Shown: positions 22,771 through 32,412 of the stretch, in pieces
How positions within the stretch are numbered: the first letter of the stretch is position 1
Layout: every line of letters begins with the position of its first letter
Assembly: GCA_017415005.1 (NCBI GenBank)
Contig: JAFQJK010000023.1
Span: forward strand, 1-64,000
Origin: Rikenellaceae bacterium
Lineage (GTDB): Bacteria; Bacteroidota; Bacteroidia; Bacteroidales; Rikenellaceae
Length of the DNA stretch: 64,000 bases
Reading direction: 5' to 3'
The notes under the pieces: generated by a model
Seen by the model: only the letters and a program-made list of their open reading frames with translations
What the model was told of the DNA's origin: nothing
Databases searched by the model: none
Position numbers and translations under genes: made by a program

Positions 22771-23763
22771 ATGGCAATATTAGCATTCCAGAAACCTGAA
22801 AAGGTCATTATGCTCGAATCGTCGTCCAACTTCGGGAAGTTCGAATTCCGTCCGTTGGAGCCGGGATTCGGCATGACCGTGGGCAACGCTCTTCGCCGCA
22901 TACTCCTTTCGTCGTTGGAAGGCTATGCCATCACGACGGTGAAAGTGGCCGGTGTCGATCATGAGTTTGCTGCTATTCCCGGTGTTATGGAAGGGATGAT
23001 TGATATTATCCTGAACCTCAAGCAGGTGCGCTTTATTCGCACCGTCGACAACGTCGACAGCGAGAAGGTGACCGTCAACGTTGCGGGACAGACCGAGCTT
23101 ACGGCCGGGTACATCTCTAACTTCCTGACCAACTTCAAGGTGCTCAATCCCGATCTGGTCATCTGCCGCCTGTCTCCGGACGTGAAGCTGCAGGTGGAGC
23201 TGACGATCGGCAAGGGTCGCGGCTATGTGCCTGCCGAGGAGAACAAGCCGGCTGACGCCGAGTTCGGCCTGTTGGCGATCGACTCGATCCACACGCCGAT
23301 CAAGAACGTGAAGTATTCGATCGAGAACTACCGTGTCGAGCAGAAGACCGACTACGAGAAGCTCAACCTCGAGATCACGACGGACGGCTCGATCCACCCT
23401 AAGGATGCGCTGAAGGAGGCTGCCAAGATCCTGATCCAGCATTTCATGCTCTTCTCGGACGAGAAGATCACGCTGAACATGGAGGAGAGCAGCACGGCCG
23501 AGGAGTTTGACGAGGATGTGCTGCACATGCGCCAGCTGCTCAAGACCAAGCTTTCGGACCAGGACCTGTCGGTACGTGCTCTCAACTGCCTGAAGGCAGC
23601 CGAGGTGGAGACGATCGGCGACCTCGTGCGGTTCAACCGCAACGACCTGCTGAAGTTCCGTAACTTCGGCAAGAAGTCGCTCACCGAGCTCGACGACCTG
23701 CTCACCTCGCTCAACCTCCATTTCGGAATGGACGTATCAATCTACAAACTTGACAAGGATTAA
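22771..23763 (+). CDS. rpoA: RNA polymerase alpha subunit
   Basis: Scaffolds RNA polymerase assembly and binds UP elements and activators. The 330-residue protein has the N-terminal dimerisation domain ([20 protein letters not shown] near residues 26-45) and a C-terminal domain ([20 protein letters not shown] near residues 267-286). rplQ begins 2 bp after its stop. Confidence 0.99.
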   Translation: MAILAFQKPEKVIMLESSSNFGKFEFRPLEPGFGMTVGNALRRILLSSLEGYAITTVKVAGVDHEFAAIPGVMEGMIDIILNLKQVRFIRTVDNVDSEKVTVNVAGQTELTAGYISNFLTNFKVLNPDLVICRLSPDVKLQVELTIGKGRGYVPAEENKPADAEFGLLAIDSIHTPIKNVKYSIENYRVEQKTDYEKLNLEITTDGSIHPKDALKEAAKILIQHFMLFSDEKITLNMEESSTAEEFDEDVLHMRQLLKTKLSDQDLSVRALNCLKAAEVETIGDLVRFNRNDLLKFRNFGKKSLTELDDLLTSLNLHFGMDVSIYKLDKD

Positions 23764-23765
23764 TC

Positions 23766-24365
23766 ATGAGACATAACAAATCAATCAACCACCTCGGTAG
23801 AACGAGCTCGCATCGGAAGGCGCTGATGTCGAACCTGGCCAGCTCGCTGATCATCCACAAACGGATCAACACTACCGTCGCCAAGGCGAAGGCTCTGCGC
23901 ACGTATGTCGAGCCGCTGATCACCAAATCGAAAGAGGACACGACGCACTCGCGCCGCGTGGTCTTCAGCTACCTGAAGGATAAGAACGCCGTTACGGAGC
24001 TGTTCCGCGAGGTGGCTCCGAAGATCGCCGACCGTCCGGGGGGATATACCCGTATCCTGAAGACCGGCTTCCGTCAGGGCGATGCTGCCGACATGTGCTT
24101 CATCGAGCTGGTTGACTTCAACGAGGCTTATACGCAGGCTGCCGGCTCGAAGGCCGCCGAGAAGCCGAAGACGCGCCGTAGCCGTGCAGCGAAGAAACCC
24201 GCTGCCGCGAAGCCCGCAGCCGAAGCTGTTGCTGCCGAGGCAGGAGCTGAGGTAGCCGCTGCCGAGACCGTTGTTGAAGCTGCTGCTGCCGAGGAGAAGA
24301 AGCCCGCTGCAAAGAAGCCTGCCGCCAAGAAGGCTCCGGCCAAGAAGGAAGAGGCTGCCGAATAA
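23766..24365 (+). CDS. rplQ: 50S ribosomal protein L17 with a long Ala/Lys/Glu tail
   Basis: Exit-tunnel-side 50S protein. Residues 1-125 are a normal L17 ([20 protein letters not shown] at the start). The remaining roughly 70 residues are a low-complexity extension of [11 protein letters not shown] and KKPAAKK type blocks, not found in E. coli L17 (127 residues). The tail is encoded in frame up to the stop 27 bp before the operon terminator. Its alternating charged and alanine-rich composition predicts a flexible or helical appendage. Confidence 0.98.
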   Translation: MRHNKSINHLGRTSSHRKALMSNLASSLIIHKRINTTVAKAKALRTYVEPLITKSKEDTTHSRRVVFSYLKDKNAVTELFREVAPKIADRPGGYTRILKTGFRQGDAADMCFIELVDFNEAYTQAAGSKAAEKPKTRRSRAAKKPAAAKPAAEAVAAEAGAEVAAAETVVEAAAAEEKKPAAKKPAAKKAPAKKEEAAE

Positions 24366-24392
24366 GGTTATCCCTATTTTGCATCATAAGCA

Positions 24393-24421
24393 AGAGAGCT
24401 CCGTCTGGGGCTCTCTTTTTG
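24393..24421 (+). terminator. Terminator of the ribosomal operon
   Basis: A 10-bp stem with one G-T pair (24393-24402 with 24407-24416) and a GTCT loop is followed by a T5 tract, 27 bp after rplQ. Confidence 0.92.
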
Positions 24422-24630
24422 TTGGCGGCTGCGGCCGGCCACGCCGGCCGCACCCTGTTGCCTGTCCCGCTGCGGCAATTATACGTCAGGGCCCCCGCCT
24501 CCCGATGTCCGTGTCTGTGCTCCCGGATCCCCTGCTTTTATCCCCTTATGCTTCCATCACCGCCCCGCACCGGCCGCGTGTGAAAATCATAACGGAGGGA
24601 TGCCGACTTATTTATTATTGTACGGATAGA

Positions 24631-24661
24631 TTGGATAATCGGCGGGTTTTTATTACATTTG
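24631..24661 (+). promoter_or_regulatory. eno promoter
   Basis: TTG at 24631-24633, a 20-nt spacer and TACATTTG at 24654-24661 match the Bacteroidota consensus. The start codon is 120 bp downstream, so a leader of about 110 nt is implied. Confidence 0.75.
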
Positions 24662-24751
24662 TGCGCTGATTACGCGTGCTTTCGACCCGGGCCCCGAAGT
24701 GGGGCGGAGCGGGAGCGCAGAGCTGCAACAGAGGAATTATCAGGTTTCTAA

Positions 24752-26086
<1,335 letters not shown>

Positions 26087-26108
26087 TTCAGTAGCGTTAT
26101 ATTTGTGT

Positions 26109-26138
26109 GCAGGGCGCCTCCGGATGGAGGCGCCCTGC
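26109..26138 (+). terminator. Hairpin terminator after eno
   Basis: A perfect 13-bp stem (26109-26121 with 26126-26138) with a GGAT loop lies 22 bp after the eno stop. The following bases are only weakly T-rich, so termination efficiency is uncertain. Confidence 0.7.
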
Positions 26139-26432
26139 CTGCGTTTGGAGGTACAAGGTTCGCCTGGTCGGGACGAAACGGATACCTGCATGGTTATGAT
26201 GACCGGGAGGTGGCGGGTGCAACGCGTTTCCGGCAGGAATGTCCGGGGTTGGGTTCGTCCGGGATGCAGGATGTTTTTTCCGCCGGGGCCAGGACCGGAA
26301 CCCAAGGGACGCTGCGCGCGGGGCGGGTATTCTGCGGGCGACGAGGTTCGAGGGCATGGCCGAAGCGAGGAGTCCGCTGTGCCCGCAGTGCGTGGCGGCC
26401 TTTTTGCATGAGGGAGTCTCGTGAAGTTTTTG

Positions 26433-26440
26433 TACTTTTG
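26433..26440 (+). promoter_or_regulatory. -7 box before the radical SAM gene
   Basis: TACTTTTG fits TAnnTTTG and lies 20 bp before the start codon. No TTG is found at the usual distance upstream. Confidence 0.55.
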
Positions 26441-26460
26441 TCTCATTAACGCGATTTACC

Positions 26461-27234
26461 ATGAGCACATCGCTTTTCGATCAGGTGATATTCGGTCCGG
26501 TGCATAGCCGGAGGTTGGGCCTTTCGCTGGGTGTCAACCTGCTACCGGTGGACAATAAGCTGTGTAACTTCAACTGCATCTATTGCGAGTGCGGCTGGGG
26601 TGCGAAGGGCGTGAGGCCCCGCTTCAATCCGCGCGACGAGGTGCGCCGGCTGCTCGGGGCCAAGCTGCGCGAGATGGTGGCCGAGGGGACGCCGCCCGAT
26701 GTGATCACGTTCGCGGGCAATGGCGAGCCGACGATGCACCCCGAGTTCCCGGCCATTATCGACGATACGATCGCGCTGCGCGACGAGATCTGCCCGTCGG
26801 CCAGGGTGTCGGTCCTGAGCAATGCGACGATGATCGGCCGCAAGGAGGTCCGCGAGGCGTTGCTGAAGGTGGACAATAACATCCTCAAGCTCGACTCGGC
26901 CTTCGATGAGACGGTGCGCCTCATCGACGGGCCGAACGGCGATTATTCGGTGGCCCGGACGGTAGAGCGTATGAAGCTGTTCGACGGACACCTTATCGTG
27001 CAGACGATGTTCCTGCGCGGCTGGTTCGAGGGCCGGCGCGTGGACAATACCACGGAGCGCGAGGTGGAGGCATGGCTGCGGCTGATCGCCGGGATCGCGC
27101 CGCGCCAGGTGATGATCTATACGATCGACCGCGACACGCCGGCCGAGGAGCTGGAGAAGGTGCCGGTCGACGAGTTGCGCGCGATCGCTGCGCGCGTCGA
27201 GGCGCTCGGTGTCCCGTGCTCGGTGGCCGGATAG
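26461..27234 (+). CDS. Radical SAM protein
   Basis: A 257-residue radical S-adenosylmethionine enzyme. The 4Fe-4S-binding CxxxCxxC motif is CNFNCIYC with Cys at 35, 39 and 42, and the SAM-contacting GNGEP motif is at about residues 86-90. Only this core domain is present, with no auxiliary cluster domain. The family is found in many anaerobes, and its reaction cannot be inferred from the sequence. It is 40 bp upstream of prfB and may be cotranscribed. Confidence 0.88.
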   Translation: MSTSLFDQVIFGPVHSRRLGLSLGVNLLPVDNKLCNFNCIYCECGWGAKGVRPRFNPRDEVRRLLGAKLREMVAEGTPPDVITFAGNGEPTMHPEFPAIIDDTIALRDEICPSARVSVLSNATMIGRKEVREALLKVDNNILKLDSAFDETVRLIDGPNGDYSVARTVERMKLFDGHLIVQTMFLRGWFEGRRVDNTTEREVEAWLRLIAGIAPRQVMIYTIDRDTPAEELEKVPVDELRAIAARVEALGVPCSVAG

Positions 27235-27274
27235 GGACCGGGAAACACATGTAAACTATTATAAACCCGATGAT

Positions 27275-28367
27275 ATGGTAACGACCGATCAGATTAGAGA
27301 GCTTATAAGGCGCCAGGATGCGCTGGGGAGGCATCTTTGACATCGACAGCCGACGAATAGAGCTGGACGAGGAGGAGGGGCGCACGCAGGCGCCCGATTT
27401 CTGGGACGACCCCGCCAAGGCGGAGGCCCAGCTGAAGAAAGTGGCCGGGATCAAATCGTGGGTCGAGGCCTATGACCGCATCAGGGGGCTGGCCGACGAC
27501 CTGGAGCTGATGCCCGATTTTGTCAGGGAGGGCGTCTCGACGCCCGGGGAGCTCGATGTGCTTTACGGCGAGATGCTGGCCCGGGTCGAGGAGCTTGAGA
27601 TGCGCAATATGCTGCAAACGAAGGAAGACCCGCTCGGCGCGATCCTCGAGATCAATTCGGGGGCGGGCGGTACCGAGAGCCTTGACTGGGCGTCGATGCT
27701 GCTGCGTATGTACATGCGCTGGGGCGAGCGCAACGGCTATAAGGTCAAGGTGCAGAACATCCAGGACGGCGATGAGGTCGGGGTCAAGTCGGCCACGATC
27801 GAGTTCGAGGGCGAGTACGCCTACGGCTTCCTCAAGAGCGAGAGCGGCGTCCACCGGCTGGTGCGCCTCTCGCCGTTCAATGCCAACAACAAGCGGCAGA
27901 CGACCTTCGCGTCGGTCTTCGTCTCGCCGGCCGTCGACGACACGATCGAGATCGTGATCAATCCCGGCGATCTCGAGTGGGATACCTACCGGAGCAGCGG
28001 CGCGGGCGGACAGAACGTCAACAAGGTCGAGACGGGTGTGCGCGTGCGCCACATCCCTTCGGGTATCGTGGTCGAGAACACCGAGACGCGCTCGCAGATC
28101 ATGAACAAGGAGAACGCGCTACGTATCCTGCGCTCACGCCTCTACCAGCAGGAGCTTGACAAGCGGATGGCGCTGCAGAACGAATTGGAGGGCTCGAAAA
28201 AACGGATCGAGTGGGGTTCGCAGATACGCAGCTATACGCTCCACCCCTACAAGCTGGTCAAGGACCACCGGACGGGCTATGAAAGCTCGGATACGGGGGC
28301 GGTGCTCGACGGCGACCTCGGCGGGTTTATGAAGAGTTACCTGATGGAGTTCGGAAGCGGGAAGTGA
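27275..28367 (+). CDS. prfB: Peptide chain release factor 2, programmed +1 frameshift
   Basis: Recognises UGA and UAA stop codons and triggers peptide release. The gene is split. The first frame starts at 27275 (MVTTDQIRELIRRQDALGRH) and meets an in-frame TGA at 27338-27340 in the context CTT TGA C. A +1 slip at CTT continues as Asp-Ile-Asp in the frame that ends at 28367, giving 363 residues. The purine-rich GGGGAGG just upstream acts like the internal Shine-Dalgarno of other prfB genes. Downstream are the RF2-specific SPF anticodon motif (RLSPFNANN) and the catalytic GGQ motif (GAGGQNVNK). The slip lets RF2 level regulate its own synthesis. Annotation from 27318 alone would miss the true N-terminus. 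Confidence 0.96.
27325..27341 (+). promoter_or_regulatory. prfB recoding site
   Basis: GGGGAGG, then CAT, the slippery CTT, TGA stop and C. The order and spacing match the E. coli prfB recoding signal. It decides that 27275 is the start of the gene. Confidence 0.93.
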
Positions 28368-28381
28368 TTCCCGCTTTTTTT
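28357..28381 (+). terminator. prfB terminator overlapping the stop codon
   Basis: A 7-bp GC-rich stem (28357-28363 with 28368-28374) followed by T7. The loop GTGA contains the prfB TGA stop codon at 28365-28367, so the coding end and terminator are fused. Confidence 0.88.
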
Positions 28382-28541
28382 ATGGTGTGCCGGCCCCGGC
28401 CCGGCCGCCGTGCCGGTTTCCTCGCCGACGCGTGGCTACGGTTATACTGCCCTGAAGCGTGCGGGGCGTTTACGGGCATCCCGTCATGCCCTGCCGGTTA
28501 TGCGGAAAAATGATATTGTTTGTGTCGAGTCGCATAAAATG

Positions 28542-28572
28542 TTGCCGATCTTGAATTTAAATTATATCTTTA
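28542..28572 (+). promoter_or_regulatory. Possible promoter of the first secreted paralog
   Basis: TTG at 28542-28544, a 20-nt spacer and TATCTTTA at 28565-28572, one base off the -7 consensus, 31 bp before the start codon. Confidence 0.5.
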
Positions 28573-28603
28573 TTGATATAAAACTTTTGGACGTTTTTGT
28601 GCT

Positions 28604-29416
28604 ATGATCAGACTGTGTGCCGTATCTCTTGCTTTATTGGGTTGCCTCGCCTCTACCGCCCGAGCCCAGCAGGCGGTCCGGGTCTATATGTCGTGGGCGG
28701 ATATCGCGCATGAGCGCTATACGGTGGCGGACTCGCTGTGCCGCGAGTCGATCGAGAGCAAGGCGGAGTTGATGGGCGCTGGCGGCTATTTCCGCTTTTC
28801 GGCGCCAGGCGATCGCACGCTTGATAAGCAGTTGCGCAGGAAGGCCGTTGCCGTGGCTCTGCATGACTCGCTCTTTGTGAACAGCTCTCTTTGGAATATG
28901 GAGCGGCGGTATACCTATGCCGAGCGTATGGGCGACCGGATATTTTTCGCTTCGCGCTACCGGGTCGGTAATGACGGACGGCATTTGGAGCCGTTCCCCG
29001 ATGAGGCAGAAGAACCGGATGTGCGACTTATGACTGAAAAAGAAAAAGCGCTGGCGATCGTAGCCGGTGTTGTCGGAAGTGTGGTAGGCGGTGTTGCAGG
29101 TAGTGCGGCCGTGGGCGGTTCGCTGGCGGCAGGTGCGCAGGCCGGAGTTATGCAGTGGACGCTAAACGGAATGAGCGCTGGCGGTTTTCTCAAAGTGACG
29201 CAGCCGGCCAATGCTTATTATTATATGGTGGATTTGCAGGCCGGAACGTTACATCCCCTGTTCCGTCCGGACGAAATGGGGGCGTTGCTTGAATCTTACC
29301 CGGTGTTGAAAAGACGCTATGATCTGGAGAAAAATTATCGCCGAGGTTCGGTCGTCGCCGTTTATCTTTCGGAGTGGTTCGAGCTTGAGAAGCGTCGGTT
29401 GGCTGAGACGGAGTGA
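28604..29416 (+). CDS. Secreted protein with a glycine-zipper segment (paralog 1)
   Basis: Unknown function. The 270-residue product has a clear Sec signal peptide, cleaved probably after ARA-Q near residue 21. A central segment contains HDSLFVN and YAERMGDRIFFASRYR. A Gly/Ala/Val-rich hydrophobic stretch of about 30 residues (about 151-182) with GxxxG spacing looks like a glycine zipper. The C-terminal part contains YYYMVDLQAG and LLESYPVLKRRYDLEK. It is clearly related to the next gene at 29544, which lacks the glycine-rich stretch. The layout resembles small exported DUF families of Bacteroidales (DUF6563 came to mind), but this was not checked. It probably acts in the periplasm or outer membrane. 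Confidence 0.8.
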   Translation: MIRLCAVSLALLGCLASTARAQQAVRVYMSWADIAHERYTVADSLCRESIESKAELMGAGGYFRFSAPGDRTLDKQLRRKAVAVALHDSLFVNSSLWNMERRYTYAERMGDRIFFASRYRVGNDGRHLEPFPDEAEEPDVRLMTEKEKALAIVAGVVGSVVGGVAGSAAVGGSLAAGAQAGVMQWTLNGMSAGGFLKVTQPANAYYYMVDLQAGTLHPLFRPDEMGALLESYPVLKRRYDLEKNYRRGSVVAVYLSEWFELEKRRLAETE

Positions 29417-29543
29417 GTGCTCCCGCGAACGGGGCGGTTGTGGCGGGGCGTGCGATAGGTGGCCGGGAGCGGCGATCCGGGTCGGATCGCGGTTTGGGGG
29501 AGCGGCTCATGCAGCGGCCGGGCAAAGAGATATGTCCCCGTAA

Positions 29544-30215
29544 ATGACAAAGACTATGATACGAAAACGGATCGGTGTAGTGATCGTGTGCTGCATGCTT
29601 AATGTCTCGGCGGCCCGGGCGCAGGAGACGGTCTGTGTTTTTCGGTCGGCCGACAGTCTGGCGGGTAGGGAGTGCGAGGCGTGGGACGATGTCGGGGCCA
29701 GGCTGATCGAGTATGAGGGATGCGGTTCCAGGTACGGTAATCAGTATCGGTTTACCGGTCGCCAGTCCGAGCACAGAAGGTTGTTGCGCGGGGTGGTGCC
29801 GGCCGTCGAGTTCCGGGATTCGCTCTATGTGAGCGGTTCGATCTTCGGGATGAAAACGACCTACCTGTATGCCGAGCGGCTCGGAGACCGGCTGCTTGTC
29901 GTGTCATCGCGACCGATCCAAAATGTCTGGGAGGAGACGAATGAGGTCGAATGGCTCGGAGAGACGTTCCGGGTGATCGGAGGGATGGTCCCGTGGATCG
30001 TGGCATCGTTCGACGGGTGGTATCGCTATTATTTCTGTGTCGATCTGACCGGCCGGGAGATCCGGGCATTGAACAACCGCGGGCAGATGGTCCGTTTGCT
30101 CGCTCCGTATCCGGACCTGGTGACCCGCTATCGCCTGGAGGGAGGTTTGCAGACCAGCCGGGCGGTCGCCCCTTTTATCGACGAGTATCTGCGGCGCGAA
30201 CGGGGTCGCAGGTGA
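29544..30215 (+). CDS. Secreted protein (paralog 2)
   Basis: Unknown function; 223 residues with an N-terminal signal peptide ending near ARA-Q (about residue 26). It aligns with the upstream gene: FRDSLYVSGSIFGMKTTYLY matches HDSLFVNSSLWNMERRYTY, and RLLAPYPDLVTRYRLE matches ALLESYPVLKRRYDLE. Where paralog 1 has the glycine zipper, this protein has a short WIVASFDGWYRYYF segment. It lies 127 bp after paralog 1 on the same strand, so tandem duplication followed by divergence is the simplest explanation. Starts at 29556 (MIRKR) are also possible. Confidence 0.75.
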   Translation: MTKTMIRKRIGVVIVCCMLNVSAARAQETVCVFRSADSLAGRECEAWDDVGARLIEYEGCGSRYGNQYRFTGRQSEHRRLLRGVVPAVEFRDSLYVSGSIFGMKTTYLYAERLGDRLLVVSSRPIQNVWEETNEVEWLGETFRVIGGMVPWIVASFDGWYRYYFCVDLTGREIRALNNRGQMVRLLAPYPDLVTRYRLEGGLQTSRAVAPFIDEYLRRERGRR

Positions 30216-30335
30216 TTGCGGCAGCGGATTTGCAATCCATAAGTTTGTGCGCGCGGTACGGCGGTTTGCCGGACGGCGCGGCCGGGTGCTACGGACGCCG
30301 GGATGGGCGTGGCGGACTTTTTTAATATCAGGCTT

Positions 30336-30728
30336 ATGGAAACGGTACGAACGATCGACCTTACCCGCTATATGGGGCGGTGGTATGAAATTGCGCGGCT
30401 CGAACAGTGGTACGAGCGCGGTCTGGTGGGTGTCACGGCCACCTATACGCTCCGGCCCGACGGCACGGTGTCCGTGCTCAACGAAGGTTGCGAGGGTTCG
30501 CTGTCCGGCAGGCGGAAGATGGCCGCAGGCCGGGCGTATGTGGTCGATCCGGCCGAGCCCGGACACCTGCGCGTTGCATTTTTTCTGTGGTTCTATGCCG
30601 ATTACTGGATCTTGGAGCTCGATACGGTCAACTATGGCTATGCACTGGTCGGGGGTGGCAGGAAGCGCGACGCGCTCTGGGTCCTGTCGCGTACTCCCAC
30701 GCTTCCACAGGAGACGGTCCGGTGCTGA
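30336..30728 (+). CDS. Lipocalin family protein, C-terminus frameshifted
   Basis: Bacterial lipocalin (Blc-like) that would bind a lipid or other hydrophobic ligand. The start at 30336 (METVRTIDLTRYMGRWYEIA) matches the usual lipocalin beginning, with the GxWYEIAR signature at residues 14-21; an upstream ATG at 30303 is possible. The protein ends at residue 130 after LPQETVRC. The expected last helix of the family is found in another frame just after this point (30719-30814), so the gene has lost one base near 30715-30720 or slips there. No signal peptide or lipobox is seen, unlike E. coli Blc. Confidence 0.75.
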   Translation: METVRTIDLTRYMGRWYEIARLEQWYERGLVGVTATYTLRPDGTVSVLNEGCEGSLSGRRKMAAGRAYVVDPAEPGHLRVAFFLWFYADYWILELDTVNYGYALVGGGRKRDALWVLSRTPTLPQETVRC

Positions 30729-30814
30729 CCCGCGCAGCTTCCCTTGGGTACGATATCGACCGGCTGATCTTCACGCCGCAGTCCGCGGACGGGGCCTGTG
30801 GCGTGAACTCCTGA
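30719..30814 (+). pseudogene. Out-of-frame lipocalin C-terminal segment
   Basis: The frame two bases on encodes VLTRAASLGYDIDRLIFTPQ before its stop at 30814. This matches the C-terminal helix and strand expected after the TPTLPQETV region in Blc-type lipocalins. A single-base deletion in the CGG/GTG run at about 30718 would explain it. Confidence 0.65.
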
Positions 30815-31156
30815 GAGGGCGGCCTGACGATCGCTTCGGGGCGCGGGATGACGGGCGGGGGTATTCGCCGGAGCTGCCCGGCCGGGCTATGGTAAATGCG
30901 CCGCATGATTGCGGCGCTTGGCTTTCCGGGCCATTCGTTGTGCCCGCACCGCCTGACCTCGCGGGCCTCCTCGCTGTCGCGCTGGCGGATGAGCGGGGCT
31001 TTCCGCCTCGGCCGGTGGGCCGGGACCGCGACAGAGTGCGTGTTCGCAGGGCGGAACGGTATTCCTGAATGTGTTGGCAAGGTGTGCCGGGGCGGAGGAC
31101 CGCCCGGCGTGCAGCTCCGCAGATCGGGGCCGGGGCCGCAGCAGCCGGGTATCCCG
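30815..31156. other. Convergent intergenic region
   Basis: This 342-bp stretch lies between the lipocalin and the minus-strand U32 gene. It holds a perfect 8-bp hairpin (30898-30905 with 30910-30917, loop TGAT) with A on one side and TT on the other, a weak terminator candidate. Nothing else was recognised. Confidence 0.6.
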
Positions 31157-32401
31157 TTATTGGCTGTCCGCGACCAGCTTGTAGAGCTTGTCGCCGCGGC
31201 GCACCAGTCCGGGCGTGCGGATCGAGCAGGTCGAGCCCTGGAGCGCCGTCCCGACCGGCTGCTCGGCTACGCGGATTTCGTCGGCCGTTGTCTCCAGTAC
31301 GCCGGTCGTCTCGCCCAGGAAGAGCAGTTCGCAGCCCGTTTCGAGCGGCGCGGCCTCGACCTGTACCTCGGCCACCGACAGCTTTTTGAAGAAGTTGGTC
31401 ACCTTGCCCACATAGACCTTGCGGCGGGTGGCCGACGACCCGTACTCCGAGGTCAGCTCGGGTACCGGGCGTCCGGCGTAGTAGCCTTCCCAGAATCCCC
31501 GGTTGAAGACGGTCGCGAGGCGCTCCTTCCACGCGGCCGCGCGCTCGGGCGTGTAGGTCCCGTCGGCGATGGCTCGCAGCGCGCTGTCGTAACATTCGCA
31601 TACCCGCTTGACGTATTCGGCTCCGCGGGCGCGGCCCTCGATCTTGAGCACGCGCACGCCGGCATCGACGAACCGGTCGAGGAAGTCGATCGTGCAGAGG
31701 TCGCGCGGCGAGAGGATATACTTGTTGCCGAGCAGCAGCTCGTCGCCCGTCTCGGCGTCGCGGACGATGTACGAGCGGCGGCAGATCTGGCGGCAGGCGC
31801 CCCGGTTGGCCGAGCATCCCTCGGTCATCAGGCTCAGGTAGCACTTGCCCGAGACGGCCATGCAGAGCGCCCCGTGGGCGAACATCTCGATGCGGATGCG
31901 CTCACCGCGCGGGCCGCGGATGTCGCGCGCCTCGATCTGTTCGCTGATGTGTTTGATCTGGGGGAGCGAGAGCTCGCGAGCCAGCACGACCACGTCGGCA
32001 TAGGCGGCGTAGAATTGCAGCGTCTCGATGTTCGAGACGTTGAGCTGGGTCGAGATGTGGACCTCGACGCCGATGCTGCGGGCGTACGCGATGGCGGCCT
32101 GGTCCGATGCGATGATGGCGCTGACGCCCTCGGTCTTGGCCCGGTCGATGATCGCGCGCATGGCCGGCAGGTCGTCGTCGTAGAGCACGGTGTTGACCGT
32201 AAGGTAGGTTTTGAGGCCGTGCTCGCGGGCCGTGGCGACGATGCGCGCGAGGTCGTCGAGCGTGAAGTTGGCCGACGAGCGCGAGCGCATGTTGAGCTCG
32301 CCGACCCCGAAGTAGACCGAGTCGGCGCCGCCCTGTATGGCGGCCATCAGCGACTCGTACGAGCCGGCGGGGGCCATGATCTCTATCTGGTCGCGGGTCA
32401 T
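31157..32401 (-). CDS. U32 family peptidase / tRNA hydroxylation protein
   Basis: A 414-residue member of peptidase family U32. The signature EMFAHGALCMAVSGKCYLS is at about residues 173-191, followed by further conserved Cys in GCSANRGACRQICRRSY, probably an Fe-S site. The family includes YegQ/TrhP, needed for prephenate-dependent 5-hydroxyuridine formation in tRNA, as well as collagenase-like proteins, so tRNA modification is the more likely role. It starts 11 bp after the polyprenyl synthetase stop and probably shares its promoter. Confidence 0.9.
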   Translation of the reverse strand: MTRDQIEIMAPAGSYESLMAAIQGGADSVYFGVGELNMRSRSSANFTLDDLARIVATAREHGLKTYLTVNTVLYDDDLPAMRAIIDRAKTEGVSAIIASDQAAIAYARSIGVEVHISTQLNVSNIETLQFYAAYADVVVLARELSLPQIKHISEQIEARDIRGPRGERIRIEMFAHGALCMAVSGKCYLSLMTEGCSANRGACRQICRRSYIVRDAETGDELLLGNKYILSPRDLCTIDFLDRFVDAGVRVLKIEGRARGAEYVKRVCECYDSALRAIADGTYTPERAAAWKERLATVFNRGFWEGYYAGRPVPELTSEYGSSATRRKVYVGKVTNFFKKLSVAEVQVEAAPLETGCELLFLGETTGVLETTADEIRVAEQPVGTALQGSTCSIRTPGLVRRGDKLYKLVADSQ

Positions 32402-32412
32402 GCTGTGCGAGG

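Larger units (their letters stand above)
26087..26460. other. Intergenic region eno - radical SAM gene
   Basis: This 374-bp stretch carries the eno terminator hairpin at its start and a -7 box at its end. The GC-rich middle shows no gene. Confidence 0.65.
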
